From Sepiola atlantica (lineage: Eukaryota; Mollusca; Cephalopoda; Sepiida; Sepiolidae): a stretch of DNA of 64,000 nucleotides. The number at the start of each line of letters is the position of its first letter. The stretch's first letter is position 1. The position numbers were made by a program, and so were the translations under genes. This document shows positions 38,000 through 50,338 of this stretch, piece by piece. Under the pieces are notes generated by a model. It was not told the DNA's origin. It made no database searches and worked only from the letters and a program-made list of their open reading frames with translations. The DNA is taken from positions 39,334,801 through 39,398,800 of the forward strand of contig OY744519.1 of assembly GCA_963556195.1 (NCBI GenBank), given 5' to 3'.

Positions 38000-38775
38000 A
38001 AAGAGACAAAATACCTTCAGAAACCATGTTAGATGCGTATATTATTTTATTAAAGTCAAAACAAATATTTTCATTTTTACTTTATTTTTACTAAACTCGA
38101 TATACCGAGCATAATCAGAGTTTTAAACAAAAACGGTATTAACCCTATTTTTTTCATGTATACGTAAGAATATTTCCTGTTCGTGTGTAAAGATTGGCGT
38201 CCGGATGTTGTGTGGACTAACGGTTAAAATATATCTTTAATTATGAACTTAAAAACGCAAATGGCTCACCAACAGGTAGGATTCTTACGTATACATGTCA
38301 TGAAATAAGGTTAATAGTTTGTTGTTGTTTAAAGCTCTGGTGACGCTCATTATATCGAGTGAAATATTAGTAAAAAAAAGTCAAAATGAAATAATTTGTT
38401 TTGATTATAAGAAAATAATATACGCATCTAACAAATGGTTTCTACAGGCATTTTTCCTCTTTCTTTACGTTTCAAATTCTAAGATGCTTAAAAAAATAAA
38501 GTTTCGCTAATGTATATATACTTTCGAGCCATTCGCATTTTTAAGTTCAGATTTACAGATTCATTTTAACCGTAGTCCACACAACATCCGGATGTCAGTC
38601 TTTCATCACCAACAGGAAGGAGTATTTCGTATAAATGAAAAAAAAATATGATTAATACCTATTTTAATAAAATATACGCATCAAACAAATGGTTTTTAAA
38701 AGCATTTCGCCTCTTTGTTTACCTTTCAAATTCAACGATGCTTTAAAATGAACTTTCCGATATATATATATACAT
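38000..38775. mobile_element. Three-copy inverted/direct repeat cluster
   Basis: Copy L (38000-38265, minus sense), copy M (38268-38520, plus) and copy R (38600-38775, plus) share ACGCATCtAACAAATGGTTT, TTTCAAATTC and GATGCTT. A separate inverted match is GTCCGGATGTTGTGTGGACT at 38200 against TAGTCCACACAACATCCGGA at 38573. L is followed by M in inverted orientation, and R repeats M. Both outer ends meet TA-rich runs. No coding frame. Confidence 0.75.
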
Positions 38776-39070
38776 TGGTACATAAAAATTATTACAACTT
38801 TCGTACCGTCGGTTTCAAGCACAGAAGGATTTTTCCATTCGGAACTCTTCAGCTTCTGTTGTCATCTGTTTCGTAAGTGTGAAGTCACGTGTCACTCTCG
38901 TTTGGTCGCGTTATTTGCTTATAGGTTTATGTATGGTTGTTTAATTTAGTGTAAGGAAGATTTCATAAGGTTTGAAAAAAGGGGAACATTGAAAAGTAAC
39001 AGTTGAGATGTAAACCGGAGAAGATTTAAAGAGATATAAGCAATGAAAAAAATAAAAAATGTTTCTATAT
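38776..39070. other. No gene recognised
   Basis: AT-rich flank; nothing supported. Confidence 0.4.
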
Positions 39071-39072
39071 AA

Positions 39073-39135
39073 ATGCCGTGAGCCAATATTATGAGTTTCG
39101 TATATTTGTGCGTTACTCTTTTGGGGTTTAATGAT
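39073..39135 (+). repeat. Left inverted repeat bounding the 39.1-40.6 kb PLE-like relic
   Basis: GAGCCAATATTATGAGTTTC, GTATATTTGTGCGTTACTC and TTTTGGGGTTTA are mirrored at 40530-40592. Confidence 0.85.
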
Positions 39136-39779
39136 GTGTCTTCTAAAGGAAGTAGGGAGAGGAAATGTTTTTATGGATTAAAGTATTTAAAATGAACAAC
39201 AATAATTACATTCGTTTTTAAATCCTGAAGTAAAGGACTTTAAATCAACACGAAAGGAATTTAAATAAAGATATTATCCGGGCGGTCTAAGGCCATGACT
39301 CTACAGGGTTTTGAATGGTTTGTATTCGGAATTTAACATTATTAACTAAGGTCTACTGAATACTTATGGAGGTGATTAAAGTAATGTGCTGATTAGAAAC
39401 TGATTTAGAGAAAAGAGTAAGGATAGTGTTGGCAAGATATGATCTGTTTCGGAGATATGGGAGATTAGGATTATGGTCGGGGAATAGTGGGAACTTATGG
39501 GAGTAATACTAATGTTGTGAAATGCGGGTGTTACCCTCTTAATGACTGGATAAATATTTTTTGGGAAAGTTATAATTATTGCTCGGTAAAAGTAGTGTGG
39601 ATTTTGGTTGATTAAGGTATTTATTCGTATTTTTTAATTTTATTCATATTCATGAGGTGTGATACTTGGGAACATTTGTGGGGTGAAAGTCGGTATGTTA
39701 TGGGCAATTATAGGGGTATGTATTTGTCAGAGTGGGGGTGTAGCTAGACTTTTATGTGTATCGTTAAGTCCAGTTTATG

Positions 39780-40385
39780 AGTAGTGCTTGTCTTCTGTGG
39801 ATGCATCCCTTAAATATCTCATCTCGATTATTCAAACAGACTGTATTTGGGTTCATGATTGCCCGTAATATATCGTATTTTTCAGCGTCACATAGAATAC
39901 ATCTATTAATGGCTGGATAGAAAGATGCTCTTCTCTCAATTACTTTCTATTTGATGGTGAAGTGTGTATTTCTATCTTTAAGTTGTCGTATTAACCTTGT
40001 GTTTATATCCGAAGGGGTTTCTGCGTGCGTATAATCTTTGCTTGAAGCGTCCCTGCGTCATGTCAATGTATTTTTTCTGCTATACCGGTAGTCTGATTTG
40101 TGACGGGGTCTTAATATACGAGGGAATCGATTTTGCATTTCCCCTCTAGAGGCAGTTGTTTTGTCCTGGCATGAGCAGCCTGCGTTTGGAATTGTTTTGG
40201 GCCCCACAGAAATAATGTTTCTACTAGATAAGGCAGTGGAGTAGCTAACCTTTATACAATTTATGTTTAAAAGTTTATGCAGGTTGTGTGTGTGGGGGAA
40301 GAGTTTGTCGAGTAAGTTGAGGAAAAGGTTGCCTACATTTGTCTTGGTATTAATGGAATAGGGTGGGGAAAACCAGATCATCGAC
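39780..40385 (-). pseudogene. PLE-like retroelement C-terminal region with GIY-YIG-like nuclease
   Basis: Read on the minus strand from 40381: MIWFSPPYSINTKTNVGNLF, LNLLDKLFPHTHNLHKLLNI and CIKVSYSTALSSRNIISVGP. Then comes a cysteine motif split over two frames (GCSCQDKTT then LEGKCKIDSLVY). Further on, frames give MTQGRFKQRLYA and THAETPFGYKHK-like pieces, corresponding to YIGMTxGxFKxRxxxH of a GIY-YIG domain, and finally CILCDAEKYDILRAIMNPNT and VCLNNRDEIFKGCIHRRQAL. This order (hydrophobic lead, Cys motif, GIY-YIG, CxxC end) matches C-termini of Penelope-like or similar GIY-YIG retroelements in invertebrates. Several frameshifts and stops; the RT itself is absent upstream. Class inferred. 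Confidence 0.62.
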
Positions 40386-40529
40386 CTCCTATTGCGGCTC
40401 CCCCGTGGTTTGTCTCGGGTGGGGGTGTATGAGATCTCTTCTCTGAACCCGCTTGCGCGGGGCGCTTTATTGTAATAGGGTGCTGCCTGGTCGAAAATTT
40501 CGGGACTGGATGAGAGATTTAAAATTCTT

Positions 40530-40592
40530 TAAACCCCAAAACAGTAACGCACAAATATACGACATTCATAATATTGGCTTACGTAATTTATC
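40530..40592 (-). repeat. Right inverted repeat bounding the PLE-like relic
   Basis: AAACCCCAAAACAGTAACGC, ACAAATATACGACATTC and ATAATATTGGCTTACG mirror 39073-39135 with few mismatches. Confidence 0.85.
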
Positions 40593-40599
40593 TTATATA

Positions 40600-41935
40600 T
40601 AAAGTAGAGACGTTTTTTCCCCTGTACCTTCGCGTCGAATAGGAATATAAACTCGATCTGAATAGGTTACTACAATCACTACAACATCGAGCTTATTCGC
40701 TCGAGCGTGTTCTTAGCAAACTCTAGACTCTTACATCCACCTCGGGCAAATTATTACTTTCGTTCCTCAATCAGTCACTCTCCCCAAACCAGACACCATA
40801 CAAGTAATAGCAAGAACATTTCTCTCTAACATTTTACTCCTCCCACGCTACCAGTCTACACCGCGAACAACTACACAACGGATACTTTCACACAATTTAC
40901 ACATTATTTACGTTAAATAGGCCTTCACATCACCACACAGTAGCATACGTTGCACAGAAAATATAACGGACGCTCCCTTCATTACATCTGACTACGTCAC
41001 TTCGGCCAATTAAGATTAAGGCTTCTACTCTAAGCCTCAACCAGCAACTACAGATCACGAAACGCCTGCCAGATTCACTACCCTTAAACTATTATACCGA
41101 TCAATCTTTTCTTCAGATAATACACTGTACCTGTTCTGCTATTTCCGTTATACATTCATCTACTTCAGTTCTTAACATTGCTGCTAAAATACTAACGTAA
41201 TACGTTCAGAAAATAATAAAACGGTTACAGATTAAGCGATTGACATTCCCTTATTCTTCCTACGTAGCATTTTCACGTTAGCGAATAACAAATTACATTA
41301 AACTGAACACAATGACAATCGCAAAGACGTCGATTTATTTATCTTCATTGTAATAATAAATACATTAGTACAGTTCTGACATAAAGTACACCATTTATTC
41401 CTTCTACATAATTTGCACCGAACGCCCCCCTTCATTATTCGATTTAATATGTAATAGTTACTTTCCCATTAGTTTACTCCTCACAAGCCTCAATCAGATC
41501 AGTTTACGTTAGTAACAAGTTGAAAAATACTGGTGGTGGCACATTACGAACTACAGCCAGTTACAGAAATAACTACAGTTTAATTTATATTGCACAACGA
41601 ATACACATCAAACATAGTATTACATACTAAACAATATTCCAAATGACTTTTATGTTTCGGAGGGGGGAAGGCTTCAGTTTACACGTGTTTTTCATTTTTT
41701 TTCATTATTTCACGTAGCGAACACCGATTACATAATACAGCAATTAAATAATTTCAACTCTAAAATGTAAGATACAAAAAATTAAGTTTTCCTTATGTTA
41801 CGAAATATACAACTCAAGCATCAATCTATACCAATAATTATACCTATCACTTATGTTAAAAACAAACAAATATGTGACTTCTACACTATTTGAACCGAAC
41901 TAACTAAGTTTAAGATATTGCAGACTTAACATTCG
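40600..41935. other. No gene recognised
   Basis: AT-rich, pyrimidine-biased sequence; nothing supported. Confidence 0.45.
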
Positions 41936-41939
41936 TTGG

Positions 41940-42290
41940 AAAATTAACAAATAAATAAATAAATAAATAAAAGGGGGGGTTAAGTATCTAAGAGTGAAAC
42001 AAAAGACAGGACACCTTAAGCGTCTAATATTAACACGGGGATCATCAGCTGTTTACCATGTAACTGTTTCGGAGAAAACAGGACATTTATAATATTCATG
42101 GCTCTCCAATTGAACTGATAAACTACCATTTCCCCAATAATCCAGTGTCGAAATAATTCAGCTTAAAATTTCACTAATATATACATAAATAAATAATAAT
42201 AATAATAATAAAATAATAATAATAATATATTACCCATAAGACTACCGTATGATATGATAATTTGCATATCAAATAACATTAATTATAACA
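41940..42290 (+). mobile_element. Family G repeat, copy 1
   Basis: Contains CATCAGCTGTTTACCATGTA, ACTGTTTCGGAGAAAACAGG, ATATTCATGGCTCTCCAATT, CATTTCCCCAATAATCCAGT and GTCGAAATAATTCAGC, then (AAT)n. Present in reverse at 56440-56880 and partly duplicated at 42590-42835. No protein. Confidence 0.8.
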
Positions 42291-42589
42291 ATAATAATGA
42301 TAAAAATAATAATAATAACAATAATAATAATATCTAAACACTACACCTAAGAACCATTCTGCAATATGGTAGCTAGCAATAAAATTATATAGGAATTAAA
42401 GTTGCATTAAAATATAAATGAATAAAAAATAAAGCTTAAGTACCTTAGGTACCAGAAAGGTAATTAGATAAGAGGAAGGACACCTAGCCATAAAGATCTA
42501 AATGCCCAATACATAGTCTAAAGAAGCTTTGAGTCATTTTAAAAAAGATAGTAAAATGCAGTTTAAATTCCCCAGAGAAACTAACTAAA

Positions 42590-42713
42590 TCCAAGATATT
42601 GCAGACAGTTATAATATTCATGGCTCTCCAATGGTACTGATTAACTACCATTTCCCCAATAATCCAGTGTCGAAATAATTCAGCTTAAAATTTCACTAAT
42701 ATATACATAAATA

Positions 42714-42753
<40 letters not shown>

Positions 42754-42835
42754 TAATAATAATATATTAACCATAATACTACAGTATGATATGATAATTT
42801 GCATATCAAATAACATTAATTATAACAATATATAT
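42590..42835 (+). mobile_element. Family G repeat, copy 2 (partial)
   Basis: Repeats the second half of copy 1 from TATAATATTCATGGCTCTCC through GATAATTTGCATATCAAATA, with an expanded (AAT)n run. Confidence 0.85.
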
Positions 42836-42937
42836 ATGGGAGAATGAAAAAGGAAAACCAAAAAATGGATGTTTTTTATGTGTACATCAACGTTTCGTCT
42901 TTATTTATAAGACTTCATCAGGATGATAATGTAGAGA

Positions 42938-42938
<1 letters not shown>
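42836..42938 (-). mobile_element. Family A repeat, copy 2, with hammerhead-like core
   Basis: On the minus strand: CTGATGA (42915-42921), an extra A, stem II GTCTT...AAGAC around a short loop, GAAA (42893-42896), then CGTTGATGTAC, which can form a short stem III with a GTA triplet. A convincing stem I cannot be drawn. (TA)n lies on both sides. Probably a decayed terminal repeat of a PLE. Confidence 0.5.
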
Positions 42939-43230
<292 letters not shown>

Positions 43231-45025
43231 ATTATAACAAGAATGTTCATATGGTGATCTGTTCCGTATTTGAATTTGGCTAAGCCCTCATGTGCGTTTC
43301 CAGAAATTATGCGTTTTGTTCGACTTCTCTAAATAGGTTTTGAATTTTCTCCGGGTTACCGGACTCTCTCAAATCAACCTTCATAGAAAAAGCTGGCGAT
43401 CAATTTTACTCGCTACTTTTTATCAACTCTCACTGCCAGCAGTTAAAACGGGCCATGTCTTTATAGAAAGGAATTTGGTTAAATCACCTAAATCATTTCA
43501 TTTTGTCGGTCTTAATATTTTCGAAATAAGCCAATACCTTTGAAATCTAAATAACTATATATCCCTTACGCAGATTAAGGAAACATCATGTTGCCTGAAC
43601 TTCATGAAAACATTCTGCGTTTTGATTTAATGAACAGATGGCTGCATGCATTCACGCATGATAGAAGATACATGAAGATCAGTTTGTATTTATTTGAATT
43701 TAGATTTATATTTACTATTTATATTTGCATTAACTATAAACATACCCGAGGCAGTATACATATTGATCAGTTTGTATGTAATTGAATATACATTTATATT
43801 AACTATGTAAATGAAACATATCCGAGGCAGTAATGATTAGGAAGACAAACAGCTGCTTTCTCACGTAGGTATATTTCTTTACGTTCACTGAAACGAATTC
43901 TTTCAATATATATTGATTATTACTGCGTTGTTTCGTTTCTTTTATTTAATTTCTATTTACGAAAACATATTCAATTATTTACAATAATAAAGTATTTAAA
44001 TACAATTTCCAATATAATTTGTAGAAAATCACGCACCTCACAAAAATATTTTCTTTCAGTTTAAAAGGATTTCTTCTTGGGCGGAATAAAAAAAGTCTGC
44101 GTGAATATTCTGTATTGACTACGTTAAAATAACAATATTTTACAAATAAAATACATAACATGTGTTACAAACACACAAAAAAGCATTGATTTTTCACATT
44201 TCATTTCTATTCATGAAAAAAATAGACTATTTACAATAGTACAGCATTGATAACCTATTTTCATTTTTATTTGGGTAAACCCCCGTTCTTCAAACAATAT
44301 AAACATTTTCGTCAGTTAAGAGTTCTGTATAAGCGAAAAAAAACACATTTCTCCGCAATATTCTGTATGACTACGTTAGTAAAACCATATTTTAATCTTA
44401 AAATATGTACAAACAATCAATACACTATTGATTATAAACACACAAGTCTGAATTGTAAATCCTATTTAAGTTACTTGAATTACTTACAGTAAAATGTTTA
44501 TTGTTCAGGGTTTATACTCTAATATATATTTATTTTATGAATAAAATTAGTACTTTATATTTTCACCAGAAACTTTAAAACTATTATTTTCTAACAAGCA
44601 GGAACGACACTTACTTTTGTGTACAAAAACATCCTTTAGATCGGAACCAAACAATCAACAGAATATTTCGTGTAAAGAATAACATCTGCAGACTCGCGGT
44701 GAAAAAAAAATGCTAGAATTTTTCAATAAGATATGATTTTATTAACGCAAATACGTTACAAATTTGCAGGTAAAAGTTTACGATAAAGCGAAATGACGGT
44801 GTTTTCTTAGAATAAAGTTATTTACAAATATACAAGTATTTTTTCCTAAGTTTCGTTTATTAATTTTTTTTAGTACAAAATAGTTCAACTACTATTTTCC
44901 TTGCGTTTGTAATTCAATAAACCTGATAATAGCGTCTACCGATGTTATGGCTGCTCAACGAGAACTGATTTATGTACTCGGTCGCTTTTTAGTGTTGGGA
45001 AAAACACATCCAAAACGAGCACTGT
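43231..45025. other. No gene recognised
   Basis: AT-rich sequence with short frames (43340-43543, 43588-43785, 44247-44492) lacking domains or family resemblance. Confidence 0.45.
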
Positions 45026-45029
45026 CTAC

Positions 45030-45170
45030 CCGTCCGTCTGTCTGTTCGTCAGCCAGAATTTGTGTAAACGTCAGAGGAGAGGGGGAGGATAATTAGTATT
45101 TACTTAATTTTTCAAGTCAGCGATAATCTTTGTCTACATTAGAATTAGGTTGAGACACTATTAATTACTT
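45030..45170 (+). repeat. Dispersed direct repeat I, copy 1
   Basis: CCGTCTGTCTGTTCGTCAGC, CAGAATTTGTGTAAACGTC and GCGATAATCTTTG...TAGAATTAGGTTGAGA recur at 48875-49010, on the other side of the jockey-like LINE. Confidence 0.8.
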
Positions 45171-45269
45171 TTTAAAAATATATTTCACCCCAAACAAGGC
45201 AGGACGCCACGGTAGACGTAAGGGGCTACTGAGAATAAGGGAGTAGGTTTAAGGTGTCATCGTAAGTTT

Positions 45270-47745
45270 GGAGTTATGCAGCGATATGTCTGTTTATATT
45301 AGTTTTAAAGCTCTGCATGTCAGTACTGTCAGCGAGAGAGTGAGCAAGGACGGAGTTCTAGAGGCCGGCAGCACGAGGAAAACATCTGCTGGAGTAGAAG
45401 ACTCTCCGGCATCTGTGGACATCCAGAGTGAATTGATGGACCTAGCTGATTGTCGGGGTGTTCTGGTGTACTTGCGTCGAGGGGGCACAAGAGCAGCTAG
45501 TTCAGCGGAGCGCACTCCATTGTCGTATCTGTAAAACAAACACAATGAATGCAACATTGAGGCGATGAGACAGGGGGTGAAGCTTGGTGGATAGTGAGGG
45601 GCCTATACAGTTGGAGATTCTTTATTGGACCTTGTTCTAAGAGGGAGAGGCCAGTGAATGATGGGCCAGCCTAAATGTGGCAACAATACTCCAGACATGG
45701 GCGAATGATGGCTTTGTAGAGGTACAGGATAAGGTCACGTGTAAGGAGTTTAACAGCACAGTAGAGGGAGCCCACCTACTTTGAAGCAGCTTTGGCAATG
45801 CCTTCAATGTATTTGTTCCAATTCATGTTACCTGTGAATGTTAGACCGAGTAGCTTGAATGTTGAACTCTCGGGTAGGGTGTTATTTGCAATCAAAATCG
45901 GTGGTTAAAGAGATTTCCTGTAGTTATTGAAGGAAAGGAGCTTTGTCTTAGCGGCATAAAAAGTTACCAACGATTTATGACCCCAATTAACTACAACCGG
46001 GAGATCATTTTCTAAAAATTTAGTCATTGCCTCGGATACAACGTGCCCGTTTTGCCCACATAACGAGAGTACATGCTTGTGTCGTCAGCAAATATACTTG
46101 TCTTAGACTCGATATCATTAGGGACGTCGTTTATGAAAATCAGGAACAACAAAGGACCGAGGGTGGATCCCTGAGGTACACTTGCATTTATGTCATGTTG
46201 CTTAGATTAGCGGACAACCTGGATCTTTCTTTTGGTTAGGAATGGTTTAATTATATTTAATATTCGTCCAGTAATACCATATGAGTGAATTCTCAGGAGG
46301 AGCCGTTAATGTCATACCTTGTTAAAGGCCTTGGGTATATCAAGCGATACTGCCTTAGCTTCACCTGCCTTGTCCAGTGTATTATATATGCGTTCAGAGA
46401 TGACCGTTAACATGCTCGCAATAGATCGTGCTTGTATAAATCCATACTTGCGGTCAGAAACAAGTTTAGCATTAACTAGGTGCCGGACTATCGCTAGATT
46501 GATTAAGGAGTCAAATATTTCAGCAAAGGTCGGGAGCAGGCTGCTTCACCGATGTTTCTGGGGATCTCTTCTATCTCTAGAATTCTTGAAGACTGGTACC
46601 ACCGAGGCAATTTTCCAGCTATCAGTGAAGCAAGATTCAGCAAGGCATTTGTTGTAGAGTTTTAAGAGGGCAGCGGTCAGTTCTGCAGATCATTTCTTTA
46701 TTACTATTACTGGTATAAGATTAGGCCACCATGCTTTAGAGGTGTCGAGGTTTTTTATTATTACTTCGATCTGAGATGGGGTCATGACCAGTTTTTTAGT
46801 GTGGCTTCAGTCCGCAGTGGGAATTTAGGCAGATGGTGGTTTGCCAGGTCCAAAGTGGAGTTAATGGCGAAACGCTGGGCAAGTAGTTCAGCCTTATCAG
46901 TTGCCGTGCAAATGAAATTATTGTGGTTTGATAGCGGCGGAATCGTTGATTACCTATCGTTCACCTCATTATTATAGTTTTTCTACACATCGGGAGTAAC
47001 TTGTTTCTGTGACTGAATGTGATTGTTGGTTATCTCTGTATACCTTCTCATGCTTCGCCTATAAATGCCTTACAATAATTGTTGATTCCATAAATGTATG
47101 TCTATTCGCAGTTGACTTATTACGGACGGGCTTTCGGAATGCTTGCTGCGTCTCAGCAATGGCAGCTGCCCATTTCGAGGTTAAGCATTGTGGGGAGTGT
47201 GGGTTGCTGAAGAATTTTCGCATGAGGACATAAGCTTCAATGTTTGCCTTGACCCATTCTGTTAACGCCTTTGCACACTAATGAGAAGGTGTCTATTCAT
47301 GGGACATCGCTTATGTGATCTCTGATGGACTCAAACTCAGCCTGCTTGTAGTATCTCGTTGTTTTGAACAATGGCTAATCAGCTTTTAAGTTTTTAGAGT
47401 GATAGCAATTATAACCACGACGTGATCAGAGTTCCCAAAAGGGCGTTGGGCTTCAGTCACATAAACTTCGGGCAGTGAGGTCAGGAACAGGTCTACTCGA
47501 TCAGGGAAGCGGATCGGGGAAGTGAGAGGGAGGGAGCTTAGGAGAAATTATATGTAGATTTACCGGCTGCGTCAGTAAGGCTAGAGAAACCTAGCCAGTC
47601 ACGATGGTGTGCATGTAATTGGGCATTCGGGTCGAGTGAGGCTGTTCTATCTATGCTTTCAGAAATAACAACATATAAATAAAGTATGAAAATATTCAAG
47701 ACAAGACTGCGATTCGAACACACAAGGTGTTAAACATCTTACTAA
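45270..47745 (-). pseudogene. Jockey/CR1-like LINE: endonuclease end, reverse transcriptase and C-terminus, degenerate
   Basis: The longest single LINE relic after the RTE copy. From 47740 downward: HAHHRDWLGFSSLTDAAGKS (end of the APE endonuclease), a middle linker with many stops, then RT from about 46800: CLAESCFTDSWKIASVVPVF, KYGFIQARSIASMLTVISER, IYNTLDKAGEAKAVSLDIPK (the A motif; the family has D..KAFD), VPQGSTLGPLLFLIFINDV and SIFADDTSMY (the C motif FADD, intact). After a frameshift: HKSLVTFYAAKTKLLSFNNY, ESSTFKLLGLTFTGNMNWN, YLYKAIIRPCLEYCCHI, and near 45550-45300 LCLFYRYDNGVRSAELAALV. At least six frameshifts or stops interrupt it. Most of the endonuclease and any ORF1 are missing. 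Flanked by copies of direct repeat I. Confidence 0.88.
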
Positions 47746-48288
47746 ATATATTACTCTTTTAACTAATTGATACAGTGTTACCAAAACTTGTTCAGACAAC
47801 AGACGTGTTTTGTAATTTACATAATTCATTTCTAATAAATTCCTGTTTATAAATATACACATATAACTGCTATTCTCAAATTTACATATGCATTTACAAT
47901 ATTTTTTGATAAAGCAATATTAACAAAAATTATTCATACAATTAATTAAGGACATTTTATTCAGAAACGAGCCTGTTTTTGAGCCATACTTTTAATCGCA
48001 AATGTTGTTAAAATTGTTGATAAATGTTTCAAAATTGTCGACCCATTCTTCCGAAAATGACGTAATTGTGGCAGGATGTTATCACATTAATATTATTCAA
48101 TGTGGTTTGTTGTAAGTCAGAGCAAAGCAACGTATATGCCGGCCATTACTAAATGAGTCACCATTTTGGAAGAATAATACAACTAGTTATGTTATATAAC
48201 GTAGGCGCGTCCAATAGTATATTTAAACATGAGTATCAAAACAGGTTCTTTGATATGACTCATATTTATCTCTTTGAGGAGGTTGGAT
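47746..48288. other. No gene recognised
   Basis: AT-rich; nothing supported. Confidence 0.4.
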
Positions 48289-48289
48289 T

Positions 48290-48745
48290 ATTTTTTTAAA
48301 CTAAAAATATTTTTTTGTGTGGGTGAATGAGACATTGTTTGGGGGGAGGGGGGTAAAACATTTTTTTCAACTTAATATATTTCTTTGGGTGGAGGAGGGT
48401 AATAAACATTGGTGAGGTTGATTTTTTTTAACTAAAAATACTTCTCTGGGTTGGGGAAAGTAAAATAAAAAATCGGGTGGGTGAATTGTTTTTTAACTAA
48501 AAATATTTATATCGGTGGAGGAGTAAAACAATTTTTGCGGGGAACGGTGAATATATTTTTTTTTAACTGAAAATATTTCTTTTCGGTAAGGGAGAGTAAA
48601 AGAAGTTCGGAGGTGGGTTACATTTTTTTTCTTACAAAAAATAAATATTTTTAGGAGGGTTGGCGTGGGTGAAAACATTACTTTCTTTAGGGTGGATTCA
48701 AGAATGTTTAGTTTTTTTAGTTTTAACTAAAAATATCTTTGGTTC
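48290..48745. repeat. G-rich/T-rich minisatellite, about 65-72 bp, six to seven units
   Basis: Units alternate TTTAACTAAAAATATTT with GGGTGGAGGAGGGTAAAAC-like G-rich halves; spacing and sequence are quite variable. Strong strand asymmetry (G/T on the plus strand). Confidence 0.85.
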
Positions 48746-48874
48746 GAAACAAAGGCAATCAATGTCTAACCACTCAATAAATATGACTGTGGCGCCATTG
48801 GTTTACGGATGAGCGTTCATTTCTGACACGGAAGCCTAGTAAAAATAAACGACCGTAGGGAGGCTATTTACCTA

Positions 48875-49010
48875 GCCCACATTGTCTGTCTGTATGTCCG
48901 TCAACCAGAATTGTTGTTTACGTAAGAGGGGGGTACTTACTGTTTACTTAATTTTTAAGTCTGCGATAATCTTTGCATATCTTAGAATTAAGTTGAGAAA
49001 CTATTAATAA
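48875..49010 (+). repeat. Dispersed direct repeat I, copy 2
   Basis: Matches 45030-45170 (GTCTGTCTGTATGTCCGTCA, CTGCGATAATCTTTGC, TAGAATTAAGTTGAGA). Confidence 0.8.
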
Positions 49011-49059
49011 TGTAATTTAGATAAAATAACATATCTATTAATAATGGAGTTTATGTATC

Positions 49060-49145
49060 TGTCTGTCTAGCTGTCTGTCCGTCTCACTGTCTGTCTTTAT
49101 GTCTGTCTGTCTGTATGTCTGTCTTTCTGTATGTCTGTCTGTCTG
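49060..49145. repeat. (TCTG)n tetranucleotide repeat
   Basis: Imperfect TCTG/TATG units. Confidence 0.95.
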
Positions 49146-49678
49146 AAGCCGAAACTCCATATTCGCTAAATCCGCCAGCTTCATTATATACTACTAAAAT
49201 AATCAATTGCTTTTGAACTTCTAATGAATTAGTATTCGCAAATATACACTCATGATTGTTTTATTCAGATTTCCACATGTATTTACGCTATTTTGCTCGC
49301 CAATAATCTTACTTATAAATTATAATTATTGAATCAAATTGTTTAATTAAAATAATAATTGATTTAAAAGTTAATAAGTTACGTAGTTATGTTATCTACG
49401 TCTAATTGAATTAACATCGTGCGGAACGTTAATCCATTGAAATAACCTCCCTCCGTCAAATCCGTTCGGACGCAAGGAACGTAAATTCATGTAAACAGTG
49501 TAAACAATTTCCCTCCGTCAACAAAAAAATAATATAACTGATTTTAGAAACAAATTGTTTAATAAAAAAAAGGTGATTAAACGAACACACGCACACCCAC
49601 ACACACACACATTCTAACGAATTTAATTCTTTCCTAGACCATTACATAAATAACCGTGTTCAATGTATTTGATTTTTT

Positions 49679-49812
49679 GGTGCTTTTACACTATAGGACC
49701 CGCGCTAACATTGAATCCGTCGTCAGAGTAAGGGTCAGCTTCAAAGTTGGGGGTAACGGTTAGGGTAGTTGTCATGGTCAAAGTCAGCACAGGTCCTACA
49801 GTAAAGAGTACG
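49679..49812. mobile_element. MITE J copy 1
   Basis: About 134 bp with terminal inverted repeats: TATAGGACCCGCGCTAAC at the left, mirrored by GTCAGCACAGGTCCTACA at the right. The interior has CGTCAGAGTAAGGGTCAG and GGTTAGGG. No coding capacity. Confidence 0.7.
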
Positions 49813-50069
49813 GATTTTTTTTATTGTTTCATTTTATTAACACCTTTCTTCCGATTCGAAAGATACTGTTCGCTGTATTTAGTCTTTTTAAATTGTTGAT
49901 TTTAACAATTTTATTGAATCAAATTGTTTAATTAAAATAAAAATTGATTTAAAAATCACTACTAAAAAACGCATTGTAACACACACACATTCAAACGAAT
50001 GCATTTTATGTAAACTTTCATTCCGAGATCAATTACATAAATAACCGTGTTCACTATATTTGATTTATT

Positions 50070-50197
50070 GGTGCTTTTACACTATAGGACCCGCGCTAAC
50101 TTTGACTCCGTCGTTAGGGTTAGGGTCAGGGTCAAAGTGGAGGTTAGGGTTTGGCTCATGGTCAAAGTCAGTACAGATCCTACAGTAAAAGAGTACG
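50070..50197. mobile_element. MITE J copy 2
   Basis: Same termini as copy 1 (TATAGGACCCGCGCTAAC / GTCAGTACAGATCCTACA), interior GTTAGGGTTAGGGTCAGGGT. It lies in the second unit of the tandem duplication, so it probably duplicated along with its flanks. Confidence 0.72.
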
Positions 50198-50338
50198 GAT
50201 TTTTTAATTGTTTCATGTTATGTACACCTTTCTTCCGATTCAAAAAATACTGTTCGCTGTATTAGTTTTTTTAAATTGTTGATTATAACAATTTTATTGA
50301 ATTAAATTGTTTAATAAAAATAAAAATTTATTTAAAAA

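Larger units (their letters stand above)
49550..50338. repeat. 390-bp tandem duplication containing MITE J copies
   Basis: Two units, about 49550-49945 and 49946-50338, share ATTACATAAATAACCGTGTT, the MITE J copy, CACCTTTCTTCCGATTC and TACTGTTCGCTGTATT, ending in AATTGTTTAAT-type sequence. The tail of a third unit is visible near 49320-49375. Confidence 0.88.
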
